A DNA stretch of 64,000 bases from Octadecabacter sp. SW4 (lineage in GTDB: Bacteria > Pseudomonadota > Alphaproteobacteria > Rhodobacterales > Rhodobacteraceae): positions 1,364,001 through 1,428,000 of the forward strand of contig NZ_CP042819.1 of NCBI RefSeq assembly GCF_008065155.1, given 5' to 3'. The translations under genes and the position numbers were made by a program. The notes under the pieces were generated by a model that saw only the letters and a program-made list of their open reading frames with translations, ran no database searches and was not told the DNA's origin. Below are positions 44,957 to 57,098 of the stretch, one piece after another; position 1 is the stretch's first letter, and every line of letters begins with the position of its first letter.

Positions 44957-46054
44957 ATGGCAACGGCAGAACTTCTCAGCATGACCGACAAGAAATCAGC
45001 AGACAAACAAAAGGCGCTTGATAGCGCGCTGGCCCAGATCGAGCGGCAGTTCGGCAAGGGCTCGATCATGAAACTGGGCGGCGACAACGTGCTGGCCGAC
45101 ATCGAGGCGACCTCGACCGGTTCCCTGGGCCTTGATATCGCGCTTGGCATCGGTGGCATTCCCAAGGGGCGCATCGTTGAAATCTACGGGCCGGAATCAT
45201 CGGGGAAAACCACGCTGACCCTGCATTGCGTCGCCGAAGAACAGAAAAAGGGCGGGGTTTGCGCATTCGTTGATGCTGAACACGCGCTTGACCCGCAATA
45301 TGCCCGCAAGCTGGGTGTGAACCTGGACGAATTGCTGATCTCGCAGCCCGACACGGGCGAGCAGGCGCTGGAAATCGTTGACACTCTGGTGCGCTCGGGT
45401 GCGGTGTCGATGATCGTCGTCGATAGTGTCGCGGCGCTGACACCGAAATCCGAACTTGAAGGCGATATGGGCGACAGCAGCGTTGGTGTGCATGCCCGCC
45501 TGATGTCACAGGCCATGCGCAAGCTGACCGGATCAATCCACCGCACCAACTGCACGGTCGTGTTCATCAACCAGATCCGCATGAAAATCGGCGTGATGTT
45601 CGGCAGCCCCGAAACCACGACCGGCGGCAATGCGTTGAAATTCTACTCTTCCGTGCGTCTGGACATCCGCCGCATCGGTGCCCTGAAAGACCGTGACGAG
45701 GTTGTCGGCAACGCCACCCGCGTCAAGGTCGTGAAAAACAAAGTTGCACCGCCGTTCAAACAGGTGGAGTTCGACATCATGTATGGCGAAGGGATTTCCA
45801 AGACCGGCGAACTGCTTGATCTGGGCGTCAAGGCGGGGATCGTCGAAAAATCCGGTGCGTGGTTTTCATACGGCGATGAGCGGATCGGGCAGGGGCGTGA
45901 AAACTCCAAGGTGTTCCTCAAGGATAACCCGGGCATCGCAAACGAGATCGAAGACAAGATTCGCGCGGCGCACGGGCTTGATTTTGATGGTGCAGAACCT
46001 GCCCCGAAAATCGCCGCCAATGACAGCGATGATGACGCGTTGATCGACGTCTAG
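44957..46054 (+). CDS. recA: RecA recombinase
   Basis: 365 residues. RecA pairs homologous DNA and triggers LexA self-cleavage. Walker [11 protein letters not shown], the [15 protein letters not shown] segment and the DNA loop with [21 protein letters not shown] are intact. The acidic C-terminus ends [11 protein letters not shown]. Start chosen at ATG 44957, though the frame is open upstream. It is preceded by a LexA box and followed by a hairpin terminator. Confidence 0.96.
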   Translation: MATAELLSMTDKKSADKQKALDSALAQIERQFGKGSIMKLGGDNVLADIEATSTGSLGLDIALGIGGIPKGRIVEIYGPESSGKTTLTLHCVAEEQKKGGVCAFVDAEHALDPQYARKLGVNLDELLISQPDTGEQALEIVDTLVRSGAVSMIVVDSVAALTPKSELEGDMGDSSVGVHARLMSQAMRKLTGSIHRTNCTVVFINQIRMKIGVMFGSPETTTGGNALKFYSSVRLDIRRIGALKDRDEVVGNATRVKVVKNKVAPPFKQVEFDIMYGEGISKTGELLDLGVKAGIVEKSGAWFSYGDERIGQGRENSKVFLKDNPGIANEIEDKIRAAHGLDFDGAEPAPKIAANDSDDDALIDV

Positions 46055-46079
46055 GCACCGCCGCAACGGTAAAACTGGC

Positions 46080-46109
46080 AAAAGGGCGTGGCACGGGCTG
46101 CGCCCTTTT
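46080..46109 (+). terminator. Terminator after recA
   Basis: Perfect nine-base arms AAAAGGGCG and CGCCCTTTT with a 12-base loop; the T run is part of the stem, so it could work for both directions. It begins 25 bp after the recA stop. Confidence 0.75.
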
Positions 46110-46177
46110 CGCATGTCCCTGTGGACACTGACATTGGGCAGGGCTATTTCAGGCGCAACCAACCAAAAGAGTGCGCC

Positions 46178-48826
46178 ATGACCAGCCTTGCCGACATCCG
46201 TTCGACCTTTCTTGATTATTTCAAACGACAAGGTCACGAGGTCGTGGCCTCAAGCCCGTTGGTGCCACGCAATGACCCGACCCTGATGTTCACCAATTCG
46301 GGGATGGTGCAGTTCAAGAACCGCTTTACCGGCCTTGAAAGCGGCCCATACCAGCGCGCCACCACCAGCCAGAAATGCGTGCGTGCAGGCGGCAAACACA
46401 ATGATCTTGATAACGTCGGCTATACCGCGCGCCACCTGACGTTTTTCGAAATGCTGGGCAATTTCAGCTTTGGCGATTACTTCAAGGAAGACGCGATCCC
46501 CTTCGCATGGGAATTGCTGACCAAGGATTTCGGGATCGACAAATCGCGCCTTCTGACCACGGTGTATCACACCGACGACGAGGCCTTTGATCTGTGGAAG
46601 AAAATCGGCGTGCCCGAAGACCGGATCATCCGTATCGCTACGGACGACAATTTCTGGCGGATGGGGCCAACCGGCCCCTGCGGCCCCTGCACCGAAATCT
46701 TCTTTGATCACGGCGATCAAATCTGGGGCGGCCCGCCCGGATCGCCCGAAGAAGACGGCGACCGTTTCATCGAAATCTGGAACATCGTTTTCATGCAGAA
46801 CGAACAGTTCGAAGACGGCACCATGAAACCGCTTGATATGCAAAGCATCGACACCGGCATGGGGCTGGAGCGGATCGCCTCGCTGCTGCAAGGGTCCAAC
46901 AGCGTTTATGAAACCGATCTGATGCGCGCCCTGATCGGCGCTTCGGCCAATGTCACCGGCGTTGATCCCGACGGGGACAGGGCCGTGCATCACCGTGTGA
47001 TCGCGGACCATCTGCGCTCTACGTCGTTCCTGATCGCCGAAGGGGTGATGCCAAGCAATGAAGGGCGCGGCTATGTGCTGCGCCGGATCATGCGCCGCGC
47101 GATGCGACACGCGCATCTGCTGGGGGCCAAAGACCCGGTGATGCACCGCCTTGTGCCCGAACTGGTGCGCCAGATGGGCACGGCCTATCCCGAATTGGTG
47201 GAACGCAAATCCACCATCGAGGAAACCCTGCTGGGCGAGGAAGAGCGCTTTCGCCAGACCCTTGATCGCGGCTTGAAACTGCTCGCCGAGGAGGCAACGG
47301 GGCTGTCGGAGGGGCAATCGCTGTCGGGCGCGGCGGCGTTCAAGCTTTATGACACCTACGGCTTTCCGCTCGATTTGACACAGGATGCGCTGCGCGACCG
47401 CGGCGTTCTGGTTGACACGGACGGGTTTGATGCCGCGATGGCCGATCAAAAAGCAAAGGCGCGCGCGGCCTGGGTTGGCACCGGGGCCACCGCCGATGTG
47501 GCCGTCTGGTTCGATATCGTCGATGCCCATGGCGCCACTGATTTCCTGGGCTATGAAACCGAAACCGCCGAAGGCCAGATCAAGGCGCTGGTCGCCGATG
47601 GTGCCCCGGTCAATCAGGTGGCAAAGGGCGAAGTGCAGATCGTGCTGAACCAGACACCGTTTTATGCCGAAAGTGGCGGGCAGGTGGGCGACACCGGCGT
47701 GATCACGACCGCGACCGGCGCGGCCGTCGTCAAGGACACCCGCAAGGAAGCGGGGCTGTTCATTCACATCGCCGATGTGACGGATGGCGAAATCAAAGCA
47801 GGTCAAGGCGCGGAGCTGATCGTCGATCACGCGCGCCGCACCGGCATTCGCGCCAACCATTCCGCCACGCACCTGCTGCACGAAGCCCTGCGCGAAGCGC
47901 TTGGCGACCATGTGGCGCAGCGCGGATCGCTGAATGCGCCAGACCGGTTGCGGTTTGACTTCAGCCACGGCAAGGGGCTGTCAGCGGACGAATTGCGCAA
48001 AGTCGAGGCGGATGTAAACGCCATGATCCGCCAGAACACCCCCGTTGTGACCCGCATCATGACGCCCGACGATGCCCGCGCGATTGGCGCACAGGCGCTG
48101 TTCGGCGAAAAATATGGCGACGAGGTGCGCGTGGTGTCGATGGGCCGTGCCGACACCGGCAAAGGGGCCGATGGCCAGACCTATTCGATTGAACTTTGTG
48201 GTGGCACCCATGTGCGCCAGACCGGTGATATCGGCGCGTTCGTCACGCTGGGTGATAGCGCCTCATCATCGGGCGTGCGCCGGATCGAGGCGTTGACCGG
48301 ACAGGCCGCACTGGACCATCTGCAAGCGCAGGATCACAGGTTGGCACAGGTGGCGCTGGCGCTGAAAGCGCAGGTCGCCGATGTGCCCGACCGCGTGAAA
48401 TCGCTGATAGATGAACGCAAGGCGCTGGCCAATGAAGTGGCGCAACTGCGTCGCGAACTGGCGATGTCGGGCGGGGCCAAAGCCGCCCCCGTCGAGGCCA
48501 GGGTAATCAACGGTGTCGCCTTCAAGGCGCAGGTGATGCAGGGCGTCACGGGGCGTGACCTCCCCGCCATCATCGACGAGATGAAGGGCGATATGGGCAG
48601 CGGTGCTGTGCTCCTGATCGCCGATGGCGATGGCAAAGCCGCCGTTGCAGCGGGCGTCACGACCGACCTGACCGACAAGGTATCTGCCGTTGATCTGGTG
48701 CGCGCCGCTGTCGCGGAACTGGGTGGCAAGGGCGGCGGTGGCCGCGCGGACATGGCGCAGGGTGGCGGCAAGGATGCCGGCAACGCCGAGGCCGCTATTG
48801 CTGCAGCCGAAAAGGTGCTGGGATGA
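46178..48826 (+). CDS. alaS: Alanyl-tRNA synthetase
   Basis: 882 residues, full length. The class II catalytic core (residues 1-240; motif 2 region around [21 protein letters not shown]) is followed by the tRNA-binding domain, the editing domain with zinc-type motifs [12 protein letters not shown] and CGGTHV, and the C-terminal oligomerisation domain. It charges tRNA-Ala and also the tmRNA acceptor stem seen in this window. Start at ATG 46178 ([15 protein letters not shown]). The stop overlaps the DUF1330 start by ATGA. Confidence 0.95.
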   Translation: MTSLADIRSTFLDYFKRQGHEVVASSPLVPRNDPTLMFTNSGMVQFKNRFTGLESGPYQRATTSQKCVRAGGKHNDLDNVGYTARHLTFFEMLGNFSFGDYFKEDAIPFAWELLTKDFGIDKSRLLTTVYHTDDEAFDLWKKIGVPEDRIIRIATDDNFWRMGPTGPCGPCTEIFFDHGDQIWGGPPGSPEEDGDRFIEIWNIVFMQNEQFEDGTMKPLDMQSIDTGMGLERIASLLQGSNSVYETDLMRALIGASANVTGVDPDGDRAVHHRVIADHLRSTSFLIAEGVMPSNEGRGYVLRRIMRRAMRHAHLLGAKDPVMHRLVPELVRQMGTAYPELVERKSTIEETLLGEEERFRQTLDRGLKLLAEEATGLSEGQSLSGAAAFKLYDTYGFPLDLTQDALRDRGVLVDTDGFDAAMADQKAKARAAWVGTGATADVAVWFDIVDAHGATDFLGYETETAEGQIKALVADGAPVNQVAKGEVQIVLNQTPFYAESGGQVGDTGVITTATGAAVVKDTRKEAGLFIHIADVTDGEIKAGQGAELIVDHARRTGIRANHSATHLLHEALREALGDHVAQRGSLNAPDRLRFDFSHGKGLSADELRKVEADVNAMIRQNTPVVTRIMTPDDARAIGAQALFGEKYGDEVRVVSMGRADTGKGADGQTYSIELCGGTHVRQTGDIGAFVTLGDSASSSGVRRIEALTGQAALDHLQAQDHRLAQVALALKAQVADVPDRVKSLIDERKALANEVAQLRRELAMSGGAKAAPVEARVINGVAFKAQVMQGVTGRDLPAIIDEMKGDMGSGAVLLIADGDGKAAVAAGVTTDLTDKVSAVDLVRAAVAELGGKGGGGRADMAQGGGKDAGNAEAAIAAAEKVLG

Positions 48827-49110
48827 GCGCGCTTTGGATTGCCCATGTCACTGTGACGGACCCAGAGGCCTATGGCAAATACGCCGAACTGGCCGGGCCC
48901 GCCATTGCGGCGCATGGCGGGCACTTCATCGCCCGTGGCGGACGTTTTGTGCAATTGGAAGGGGTTGAGCGCGCCCGCAACGTCGTTGCGCGTTTCCCCA
49001 GTCTTGAGGCCGCCGAGGCCTGCTATCATTCGCCCGAATATCAGGCCGCGCTGAACCACGCGCGCGGCGCGTCCGAACGCGAATTGATGATCGTCGAAGT
49101 TCAGGAGTAA
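48823..49110 (+). CDS. DUF1330 protein
   Basis: 95 residues with the ferredoxin-like dimeric alpha-beta barrel of DUF1330 ([23 protein letters not shown] and HSPEYQAAL). Function unknown; it may bind a small ligand. Coupled to alaS by an ATGA overlap, so produced together with the synthetase. Confidence 0.85.
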   Translation: MSALWIAHVTVTDPEAYGKYAELAGPAIAAHGGHFIARGGRFVQLEGVERARNVVARFPSLEAAEACYHSPEYQAALNHARGASERELMIVEVQE

Positions 49111-49115
49111 GCCCG

Positions 49116-49784
49116 TCAGAAATGTTCGGTATCGAGCAAGACTGTGCCATCAACAATCTGCCCGATGAACCCGCAAGGATCCGGGCGTTGGCTGAAATGC
49201 AGCCACGCTTTCTGGGCAAAGACTTCGGGTGCCATCGCAAGGATCATGAGGCTTACTTCATCGCGATAGATCTGACGCTGAAACCGCTCTTCGATCAGCA
49301 TGGTGCGCTGATCATCGGGAAATGATTGCATCATCATTGCATAGGAAATGTATTCCTGACCCAACAAACAAGACTCGAACGGGCAGGGCATGTCGTCCGT
49401 CGCGGCGTGGGCAAGCTCGTGCACCAAAATACCCTGGAAAAATGTGTCGTCTGGCAGCGCCTGATAGATGCTGTCATCCGAGACAGCCGCGGCGAGGGCC
49501 TGGGGCGAGAGCACCTTGATAAGGTCATCTTCACAAAAGAACTGGCCGTAACAATCGTCCGACAGGCTGTCCGCCAATGTGATCGTCAATGGGCGGGTGA
49601 TCTCCAGGGAACAGGATGCAAGCTGGGTGCTGGCGCGCGCCACCAGATCGCAAACCTCCTGGTCAGCCTCGGGCGATCCCGCATCAACGGTGACGGCCGT
49701 GTCGGGGCAGGCATAGGGCTCGCTTTGCGCCCCCAGGGGCGCGACGATCGCGAGCAGACAAATAAGGAACCGATTAACAAAAAT
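49116..49784 (-). CDS. Secreted HExxH protein with probable ATT start
   Basis: About 222 residues. From the ATT codon at 49784 the protein begins with a textbook signal peptide (FVNRFLICLLAIVAPLGAQ), and a GGTGGAGG ribosome site lies six bases upstream. No ATG, GTG or TTG in this frame gives such an N-terminus. The zinc-protease motif HELAHA places His122 and His126 as ligands. Several cysteines (for example SCSLE, CPFESCL) could form disulfides. No family was recognised; a metallopeptidase or a non-catalytic relative are both possible. The open frame extends upstream to 49901 without a sensible start. Confidence 0.65.
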   Translation of the reverse strand: MFVNRFLICLLAIVAPLGAQSEPYACPDTAVTVDAGSPEADQEVCDLVARASTQLASCSLEITRPLTITLADSLSDDCYGQFFCEDDLIKVLSPQALAAAVSDDSIYQALPDDTFFQGILVHELAHAATDDMPCPFESCLLGQEYISYAMMMQSFPDDQRTMLIEERFQRQIYRDEVSLMILAMAPEVFAQKAWLHFSQRPDPCGFIGQIVDGTVLLDTEHF

Positions 49785-49860
49785 GTGCCACCTCCACCGT
49801 GAAAAGGGCGAAGGGACACTGTAGTCAATCCAGCCCCATGCGTCTAGCTGACCGGATGGA

Positions 49861-51675
<1,815 letters not shown>

Positions 51676-51735
51676 AACGTCCGTCCTGTCTGGGGTTGCG
51701 CGCGCGATACCGTGCAACCGCAGCGAACGCCAGCC

Positions 51736-52065
51736 CTAATGCACAGTGGTGTTGGAAAAGACCTGAATGACGACAATTCCGCCAATGATCATCGCCATGC
51801 CGATGACGGCGGGCAGGTCAAGGTTCTGGCGAAACACCAGCCAGCCGATCAGCGCGATCAGCACGATCCCAAGGCCGGACCAAAGCGCATACATGATCCC
51901 CACGGGCATGAAACGCAGGGTCAGCGACAGCAGGTAGAACGACACCGCATAGGCCACGATCACCAGCAACGAAGGCCACAGCCGGGTGAATTGCTGGCTG
52001 GCTTGCAGCGCACTTGTGCCGATGGTTTCGGCCAGCACGGCCATGAATAAATAGAAGTAAGGCAT
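51736..52065 (-). CDS. Small multidrug resistance (SMR/EmrE) transporter
   Basis: 109 residues, four membrane helices. The essential proton- and drug-binding Glu13 is in LAETIGTSAL, and the WSGLGIVLIALIGWL segment is typical. It exports quaternary ammonium compounds or guanidinium-type molecules using protons. It lies three bases downstream of the 125-residue hypothetical gene. Confidence 0.9.
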   Translation of the reverse strand: MPYFYLFMAVLAETIGTSALQASQQFTRLWPSLLVIVAYAVSFYLLSLTLRFMPVGIMYALWSGLGIVLIALIGWLVFRQNLDLPAVIGMAMIIGGIVVIQVFSNTTVH

Positions 52066-52068
52066 GGG

Positions 52069-52446
52069 CTATCCTGTAAATTCGCCCATCGGGCAAAGCG
52101 CGCGGAGTTTTTCCATCAACTGCACCGATTTGCCGGGGGCGCAGCGCAGGCGATAGGTGCCGTGCTGGGTGTCCAGATCGACAGTTTTCAAGACAAAGAA
52201 CATCCGCCCGAACCCGAAACTGCGCAGGCTGTCCAGCCCGATCACCACCGGTTCGCTGTCTTTTTGAAAAGCCGCGTTCATCCGGTTGGTGGTGAATGTC
52301 AGTGCGGTTTGCGTCAGGGAAAACCGCCCGCCAACCCAGTTGCCCACCAGCGCCACGGCGGCCGTGGCAAGCGGGCGGTCGTTTTTGACGTTACCAAGGT
52401 CCATGCGCATATTGGCAAGGCCTTCAAGGATTACAGGGTCGGCCAT
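52069..52446 (-). CDS. Hypothetical cytoplasmic protein, GRAM/PH-like
   Basis: 125 residues, mostly beta strands (GRFSLTQTALTFTTNRMN, then PVVIGLDSLRSFGFGRMFF), a pattern seen in GRAM or PH-like modules. No signal peptide or catalytic motif. It is in the middle of a leftward run between YitT-like and SMR genes. Function unknown. Confidence 0.55.
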   Translation of the reverse strand: MADPVILEGLANMRMDLGNVKNDRPLATAAVALVGNWVGGRFSLTQTALTFTTNRMNAAFQKDSEPVVIGLDSLRSFGFGRMFFVLKTVDLDTQHGTYRLRCAPGKSVQLMEKLRALCPMGEFTG

Positions 52447-52455
52447 TGGTCCCCC

Positions 52456-53079
52456 TTACGTGGCGACATACCAGTCGCGGCGATGGTTGAACGTGATGAT
52501 CAAGTTGACCACAAGCGCGCCCAGCATGGAATAGAAAACCGCCCCCGCCGGAATCACGAAAAAGGCCGCCGCAAAGATGCAGGCGTCGAACAGAAGCTGG
52601 GTGAAACCGGCGCGAAAGCCGGTCTTTTCCTGCAGGTAAAGCGCAAGGATACCCACACCGCCAAGACTTGAGCCATGCCGGAACAGCGCCAGCAGCCCCG
52701 CACCGGTGACCGCACCAAACAGCACCGCGCCAAAGATCGGGTCGAGGCTGGCAAAGCTGATCAGCTGCGGAAAATAAAGTGACATGAGCGACAGCATGGC
52801 AACGCTGACAAAGGTCTTGATCGTGAACCGCAGCCCGATCCGGCGAAAGCCCAGCCAGTAAAACGGGATGTTCACGACGAAAAACACCAGCCCGAAACTG
52901 TAACCGCTGGCATATGACAGCAACAGGGCCAGCCCCGCCGTTTGTCCCGTGACCAGCCCCAGATGGGTCAGGATGACAAGGCCAGTGGCGGCCATGCCCG
53001 TGCCAAACACCAGCCCCTGCACATCTTCAAGCAGGGTATGGCGGCGGGGGCGATCTTTTGGGGGGATCTGGTCGGTCAT
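52456..53079 (-). CDS. YitT-family membrane protein
   Basis: 207 residues with five to six helices. The segments LGLVTGQTAGLALLLSYASGYSFG and GGVGILALYLQEKTGFRAG match YitT-type proteins. Transport function is suspected but unproven. Start at ATG 53079; ends nine bases before the next gene. Confidence 0.75.
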   Translation of the reverse strand: MTDQIPPKDRPRRHTLLEDVQGLVFGTGMAATGLVILTHLGLVTGQTAGLALLLSYASGYSFGLVFFVVNIPFYWLGFRRIGLRFTIKTFVSVAMLSLMSLYFPQLISFASLDPIFGAVLFGAVTGAGLLALFRHGSSLGGVGILALYLQEKTGFRAGFTQLLFDACIFAAAFFVIPAGAVFYSMLGALVVNLIITFNHRRDWYVAT

Positions 53080-53117
53080 GGGGCAGGGGTAGAATGCCAC
53101 CGCGCCACTGTCCATCC

Positions 53118-53750
53118 CTAGCGCTCAAGCGCCCCTTTGCCCGCAATGATCTTGTCGCGGAACCTGGCGATGCGGGCCACGCGTGTGGGTGATTGTTTCG
53201 CACCATTAAGGTTGATCACATAGCTGCGCTGCCGCCCCGGCGTGAGGTCAAAGAAAGCCTCGGCCAATTCGGGATCAGCGTCGAGCGCGGCTGTCAGCTC
53301 ATCGGGCAGCACGATCTCCACCTGCTTTTTTTCCGCTTTGATCCCGGCTTGGGCATAACCCATCGCTTCGGTGATGTATGCGCGGATAATATGTTTCATA
53401 TCAGCAGGTTGCGTGTTGTTATTAAAGCTGATCATGTCGGCCGTCTGGGTGTTGGGGCCCTTCTTTCGCAAGATGCCTTCGGGGTCTGTCATCAGGCCTG
53501 CATTAAAGAAGGACAGGCGAAAATCATCGCGAAAGGCGCCAAGGATCACCAGATTTCGTCCGTTATGCATATAGACCGGATGGCCCCATTTTGCGGTTTC
53601 GGTCAGCCCCAGATCGGCGCAGATCGCGCGCAGGTGGGTCAGCCCGCCCAGCCAGCGCCGGGTGACGCAATCGGGCGTTTCGAACTTGTCGCAGCGCCCG
53701 CACCCCTTGGTGAAATAATCGTCAGGGTCGGTGATCATCGCGCGGGCCAT
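53118..53750 (-). CDS. YdeI/OmpD-associated family protein (DUF1801-like)
   Basis: 210 residues. N-terminal DUF1801-like part (ETAKWGHPVYMHNGRNLVILGAF, DDFRLSFFNAGLM) and a C-terminal helical part ending in TPGRQRSYVINLNGAKQSPTRVARI, the YdeI signature. Members have been linked to stress and antimicrobial-peptide resistance. Directly abuts the ABM gene. Confidence 0.82.
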   Translation of the reverse strand: MARAMITDPDDYFTKGCGRCDKFETPDCVTRRWLGGLTHLRAICADLGLTETAKWGHPVYMHNGRNLVILGAFRDDFRLSFFNAGLMTDPEGILRKKGPNTQTADMISFNNNTQPADMKHIIRAYITEAMGYAQAGIKAEKKQVEIVLPDELTAALDADPELAEAFFDLTPGRQRSYVINLNGAKQSPTRVARIARFRDKIIAGKGALER

Positions 53751-54038
53751 CTAGGGGACTCTTGTCATTTCATTGATCTGGACATGGGCCACGGCCCCTT
53801 CGGTGGCGGGGCCATTGGCGATGATATGTGGCGATTTCATATGCGCCTGCCACAGCTCGCGGGTCTCCCAGATCTCGTAAAAGACAAAGAAACCGGGCGT
53901 GTCGTTGTCGCTGTGCAGGTCATATTGAATGCAGCCGTCTTCGGCCAAAGTCGGGGCGATCAGATTGTGCAGCGCTTCGCGCAGGACGTCCTCTTTGCCG
54001 GGGATGGCCGTGATCTGGGCAAGAATGGTCAAGGTCAT
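53751..54038 (-). CDS. Antibiotic biosynthesis monooxygenase (ABM) domain protein
   Basis: 95 residues of the ABM ferredoxin-like fold: TILAQITAIPGKEDVLREAL, then DGCIQYDLHSDNDTPGFFVF and ETRELWQAHMKSPH. Members are cofactor-free quinol monooxygenases or heme-degrading enzymes; which applies is not clear. Start at ATG 54038, chosen over a longer open frame that has no other support. Confidence 0.8.
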   Translation of the reverse strand: MTLTILAQITAIPGKEDVLREALHNLIAPTLAEDGCIQYDLHSDNDTPGFFVFYEIWETRELWQAHMKSPHIIANGPATEGAVAHVQINEMTRVP

Positions 54039-54095
54039 TGGGGCGCTCCTTTTGCGGCAAGTATTGCGCCACGCGAGTCGGCAGGCAAATGCAAA

Positions 54096-54150
54096 AGGGC
54101 CGCCTATCCGGACGGCCCCTGCAGGAAAGCTGGATCGATACCCAGCTTTC
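54096..54150 (-). terminator. Two hairpins after icd
   Basis: Minus-strand hairpin GAAAGCTGG/CCAGCTTTC (54150-54125) is followed by a second hairpin with arms GGGCCG and CGGCCC and then TTTT. The pair separates icd from the ABM gene and probably ends icd transcription. Confidence 0.65.
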
Positions 54151-54167
54151 GGCATAAAAACAGTGGC

Positions 54168-55376
54168 TTACATTGCCTTGTTCATGTTCTCATCGACCTT
54201 TTCAAGGAATCCTTCGGTGGTCAGCCATTTCTGGTTTGGACCAACCAGCAGGGCCAGATCCTTGGTCATGTCGCCGCTTTCCACGGTATCCACGACAACC
54301 TTTTCCAGCGTTTCCGCGAACTTGAGCAGTTGCGCGTTGTCGTCCAGTTTCGCGCGGTGCTTCAGTCCGCCCGTCCAGGCATAGATCGACGCGATGGAGT
54401 TGGTGCTGGTCGCCTCGCCCTTCTGATGCTGGCGGTAGTGGCGAGTGACGGTGCCGTGGGCCGCTTCGGCCTCGACGGTCTGGCCATCGGGGGTCATCAG
54501 CACGGATGTCATCAGCCCCAAGGAGCCAAAGCCCTGTGCCACGGTATCGGATTGCACATCGCCATCGTAGTTCTTGCAGGCCCAGACATAGCCGCCATTC
54601 CACTTCATCGCGCAGGCGACCATATCGTCGATCAGGCGGTGTTCGTAGGTGATGCCCGCCGCTTCGAACTTGTCTTTAAATTCAGTGTCATAGATGTGCT
54701 GGAACAGTTCCAGAAAGCGCCCGTCATACTGTTTCAGGATCGTGTTCTTGGTGGACAGATAGACCGGCCAGCCCTTGTCCAGACCATAGTTCATGGAGGC
54801 GCGGGCAAAGTCGATGATCGATTTGTCCAGATTATACATCGCCATGACGACACCTGAATCCGGTGCATCAAACACTTCGCGCTCGATCTCGGTGCCGTCT
54901 TCACCAACGAACTTGATGGTCAGCTTGCCCTTGCCGGGGAATTTGAAATCGGTGGCGCGGTATTGGTCGCCAAAGGCGTGACGGCCCACGACGATGGGTT
55001 TGGTCCAGCCGGGCACAAGGCGCGGCACATTCGAGCAAATGATCGGCTGGCGGAAAATCACGCCACCCAGAATGTTGCGGATCGTGCCGTTGGGGCTGCG
55101 CCACATTTCCTTCAGGCCAAACTCTTCGACACGGGCCTCGTCAGGCGTGATGGTCGCACATTTGACGCCAACACCGTATTTCTGGATCGCATGGGCCGCG
55201 TCCACGGTGATCTGGTCATTGGTGTCGTCACGGGCCTGAATGCCAAGGTCATAGTATTTCAGGTCAATGTCGAGATAGGGCAGGATCAGCTTTTTCTTGA
55301 TAAAGTCCCAGATGATGCGGGTCATCTCGTCGCCGTCGAGCTCGACGACAGGGTTGTCTACCTTGATCTTGGTCAT
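54168..55376 (-). CDS. icd: Isocitrate dehydrogenase (NADP+)
   Basis: 402 residues of the homodimeric type II enzyme. It oxidises isocitrate to 2-oxoglutarate in the TCA cycle and supplies NADPH. Substrate and metal residues are in [19 protein letters not shown] and [19 protein letters not shown]; the NADP segment is [17 protein letters not shown]. Length and start ([21 protein letters not shown]) are standard. Confidence 0.95.
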   Translation of the reverse strand: MTKIKVDNPVVELDGDEMTRIIWDFIKKKLILPYLDIDLKYYDLGIQARDDTNDQITVDAAHAIQKYGVGVKCATITPDEARVEEFGLKEMWRSPNGTIRNILGGVIFRQPIICSNVPRLVPGWTKPIVVGRHAFGDQYRATDFKFPGKGKLTIKFVGEDGTEIEREVFDAPDSGVVMAMYNLDKSIIDFARASMNYGLDKGWPVYLSTKNTILKQYDGRFLELFQHIYDTEFKDKFEAAGITYEHRLIDDMVACAMKWNGGYVWACKNYDGDVQSDTVAQGFGSLGLMTSVLMTPDGQTVEAEAAHGTVTRHYRQHQKGEATSTNSIASIYAWTGGLKHRAKLDDNAQLLKFAETLEKVVVDTVESGDMTKDLALLVGPNQKWLTTEGFLEKVDENMNKAM

Positions 55377-55475
55377 GGGGGTGTCCCTTTGGCTGGATTG
55401 TGTTTGAAGGCGGCATAGCGCATTCCGGCGCTGGGGGAAAGGGCTGTATGCAATGGTATACGGTTTTGTCGCAGG

Positions 55476-56057
55476 CTAGCGGTTTTCCGCGAACCACGCA
55501 TCAATGCGGGTCTTGATCGCCTCCCAGATCGCGGGGGCGCCGCGTTCCACCTTGGCACCGACACGGGTTTGCAGTTGATCACGGGTCACGTCATAGTCGA
55601 TCCAGCTGCGCCCGCCGCTTTCCAGATTGGACATCAGCGGCTGCACCCGATCCAGCGACTTGGCAAAAACCGCATCGTCAGTTTCAGCCGCTTCAAATTC
55701 TTCCCACAGGTCGCGCAGATCGCGGCCCTGATCGTCCGGCAACATCCCGAACAGCCGATCCGCCGCCGCCTGTTCCACTGCCGCCATTTCGGCCGGGTCG
55801 TGATCGCCGTGGATCGGATTGTCACCGGCATCAATTTCCACAAGGTCGTGGATCAGCAGCATCCTGATCACCCGGTCGATGTTCACGGCGGTCACCGCAT
55901 GTTCGGCCATCACCAGTGCATAAAGTGCGATATGCCAACTATGTTCGCCGGAATTTTCACGCCGTGTGTCGTGACACAGTGTTGTTGCACGCAGCACCGA
56001 TTTCAGTTTGTCCGCTTCGGTCAGAAACGCCAGTTGTTGCGTGATCCGCTTGCTCAT
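55476..56057 (-). CDS. HD-domain hydrolase, YfbR-like
   Basis: 193 residues. The metal-binding HD motifs are H in GEHSWHIALYALV and HD in LLIHDLVEIDAGD, as in 5'-deoxynucleotidase/YfbR and oxetanocin-type hydrolases. It probably cleaves a nucleoside phosphate. Start overlaps a possible 31-residue ORF. Confidence 0.83.
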   Translation of the reverse strand: MSKRITQQLAFLTEADKLKSVLRATTLCHDTRRENSGEHSWHIALYALVMAEHAVTAVNIDRVIRMLLIHDLVEIDAGDNPIHGDHDPAEMAAVEQAAADRLFGMLPDDQGRDLRDLWEEFEAAETDDAVFAKSLDRVQPLMSNLESGGRSWIDYDVTRDQLQTRVGAKVERGAPAIWEAIKTRIDAWFAENR

Positions 56058-56149
56058 GTGGTAACCGTCGCGCGGGCAGGGCGGCGAACACCCGCCGCCA
56101 GCATCGCGTCAATAAACGCCGGATCAGGAAAGCCGTGGCAGGCGGTCAC
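56054..56149 (-). CDS. Possible 31-residue ORF between two overlapping genes
   Basis: A GTG-started frame overlaps the 84-residue gene's stop (GTGA) and the HD-gene start (ATGA), filling the gap exactly. It reads TACHGFPDPAFIDAMLAAG then a basic tail. Precise double overlap is suggestive, but the ORF is short and unlike anything known. Confidence 0.3.
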   Translation of the reverse strand: MTACHGFPDPAFIDAMLAAGVRRPARATVTT

Positions 56150-56400
56150 TCGGGCTCGCGCGGGGTGATCTTGCCCGGCGTCGCATTTTTGGCCGCGATT
56201 GCGCGCCGGTTCAGCAATGCGCGCGCGCGGGTTTCGGCGCGTCGCACGCGCACGGCCGTCAAATAGGCCTCTTGCAGGGTCTGCGAGGAGGCGCCGAGGA
56301 TCTCGCCGACCTCGTCCACCACCTTTTCATCGCCCGAGCGTTCCTGATCAGCCAGCGCCAGCTGGGCCAGTTCGTCTGCGGTATCTTCCAACTGTCCCAT
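56146..56400 (-). CDS. Conserved-looking small helical protein, unknown function
   Basis: 84 residues, mainly charged helix (DTADELAQLALADQERSGDE, then SSQTLQEAYLTAVRVRRAE). No membrane segment. It begins four bases after the alpha/beta-hydrolase gene and so sits in the same leftward unit. No family recognised. Confidence 0.65.
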   Translation of the reverse strand: MGQLEDTADELAQLALADQERSGDEKVVDEVGEILGASSQTLQEAYLTAVRVRRAETRARALLNRRAIAAKNATPGKITPREPE

Positions 56401-56404
56401 GTCG

Positions 56405-57058
56405 TCAGCGCGTGTTCTCGGTCAGGCGGCGTTTCACATAGCCCGACACGGTGTCGATCATCGTGTCCATATGCGGATCCTCAAAGAAATGCCCCGCGCC
56501 TTCGATTTCATCATGGGTGACGGTGATACCTTTTTGTTCGTGCAATTTGTTCACAAGGTTCACGGTATCCTGCGGCGGCGCCACGCGGTCGGCCGTGCCG
56601 TTGATTACCAAACCCGAGGACGGGCAGGGCGCAAGGAAACTGAAGTCATACATGTTGGCAGGCGGGCTGACGCTGATGAAACCGGTGATTTCGGGGCGGC
56701 GCATCAGCAGCTGCATCCCGATCCAGGCACCAAAGCTGAAGCCCGCGACCCAGCAGTGTTTCGCGTTGTTGTTCATGGATTGCAGGTAATCAAGCGCTGA
56801 CGCGGCATCAGACAATTCGCCGATCCCCTGATCGTATTCGCCCTGCGATCTGCCCACACCGCGAAAGTTGAAGCGCAGCACCGTGAACCCCATATTGTAA
56901 AACGCGTAATGCAAATTATAGACCACGCGGTTATTCATCGTCCCGCCAAATTGCGGATGCGGGTGCAACACGATGGCAATCGGTGCGTCACGTTCTTTCT
57001 GGGGGTGGTAACGGCCTTCAAGCCGGCCTTCGGGGCCGGGGAAAATCACTTCGGGCAT
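56405..57058 (-). CDS. Alpha/beta hydrolase
   Basis: 217 residues. The oxyanion strand is IVLHPHPQFGGTMNN, the nucleophile elbow GFSFGAW holds the active serine, and late Asp (NGTADRVAPP) and His (GAGHFFEDP) complete the triad. Similar to small carboxylesterases and dienelactone-hydrolase-like proteins. The start at 57058 has AGGG seven bases upstream; the ATG at 57064 is too close to it. Confidence 0.83.
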   Translation of the reverse strand: MPEVIFPGPEGRLEGRYHPQKERDAPIAIVLHPHPQFGGTMNNRVVYNLHYAFYNMGFTVLRFNFRGVGRSQGEYDQGIGELSDAASALDYLQSMNNNAKHCWVAGFSFGAWIGMQLLMRRPEITGFISVSPPANMYDFSFLAPCPSSGLVINGTADRVAPPQDTVNLVNKLHEQKGITVTHDEIEGAGHFFEDPHMDTMIDTVSGYVKRRLTENTR

Positions 57059-57098
57059 AGGCATCCCTGCTTTGGTGTTGCAGGCGCGCGACGCATTC

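Noticed and set aside
46250..47968. A 572-codon minus-strand frame within alaS
   Set aside because: Antisense to an unmistakable alanyl-tRNA synthetase.
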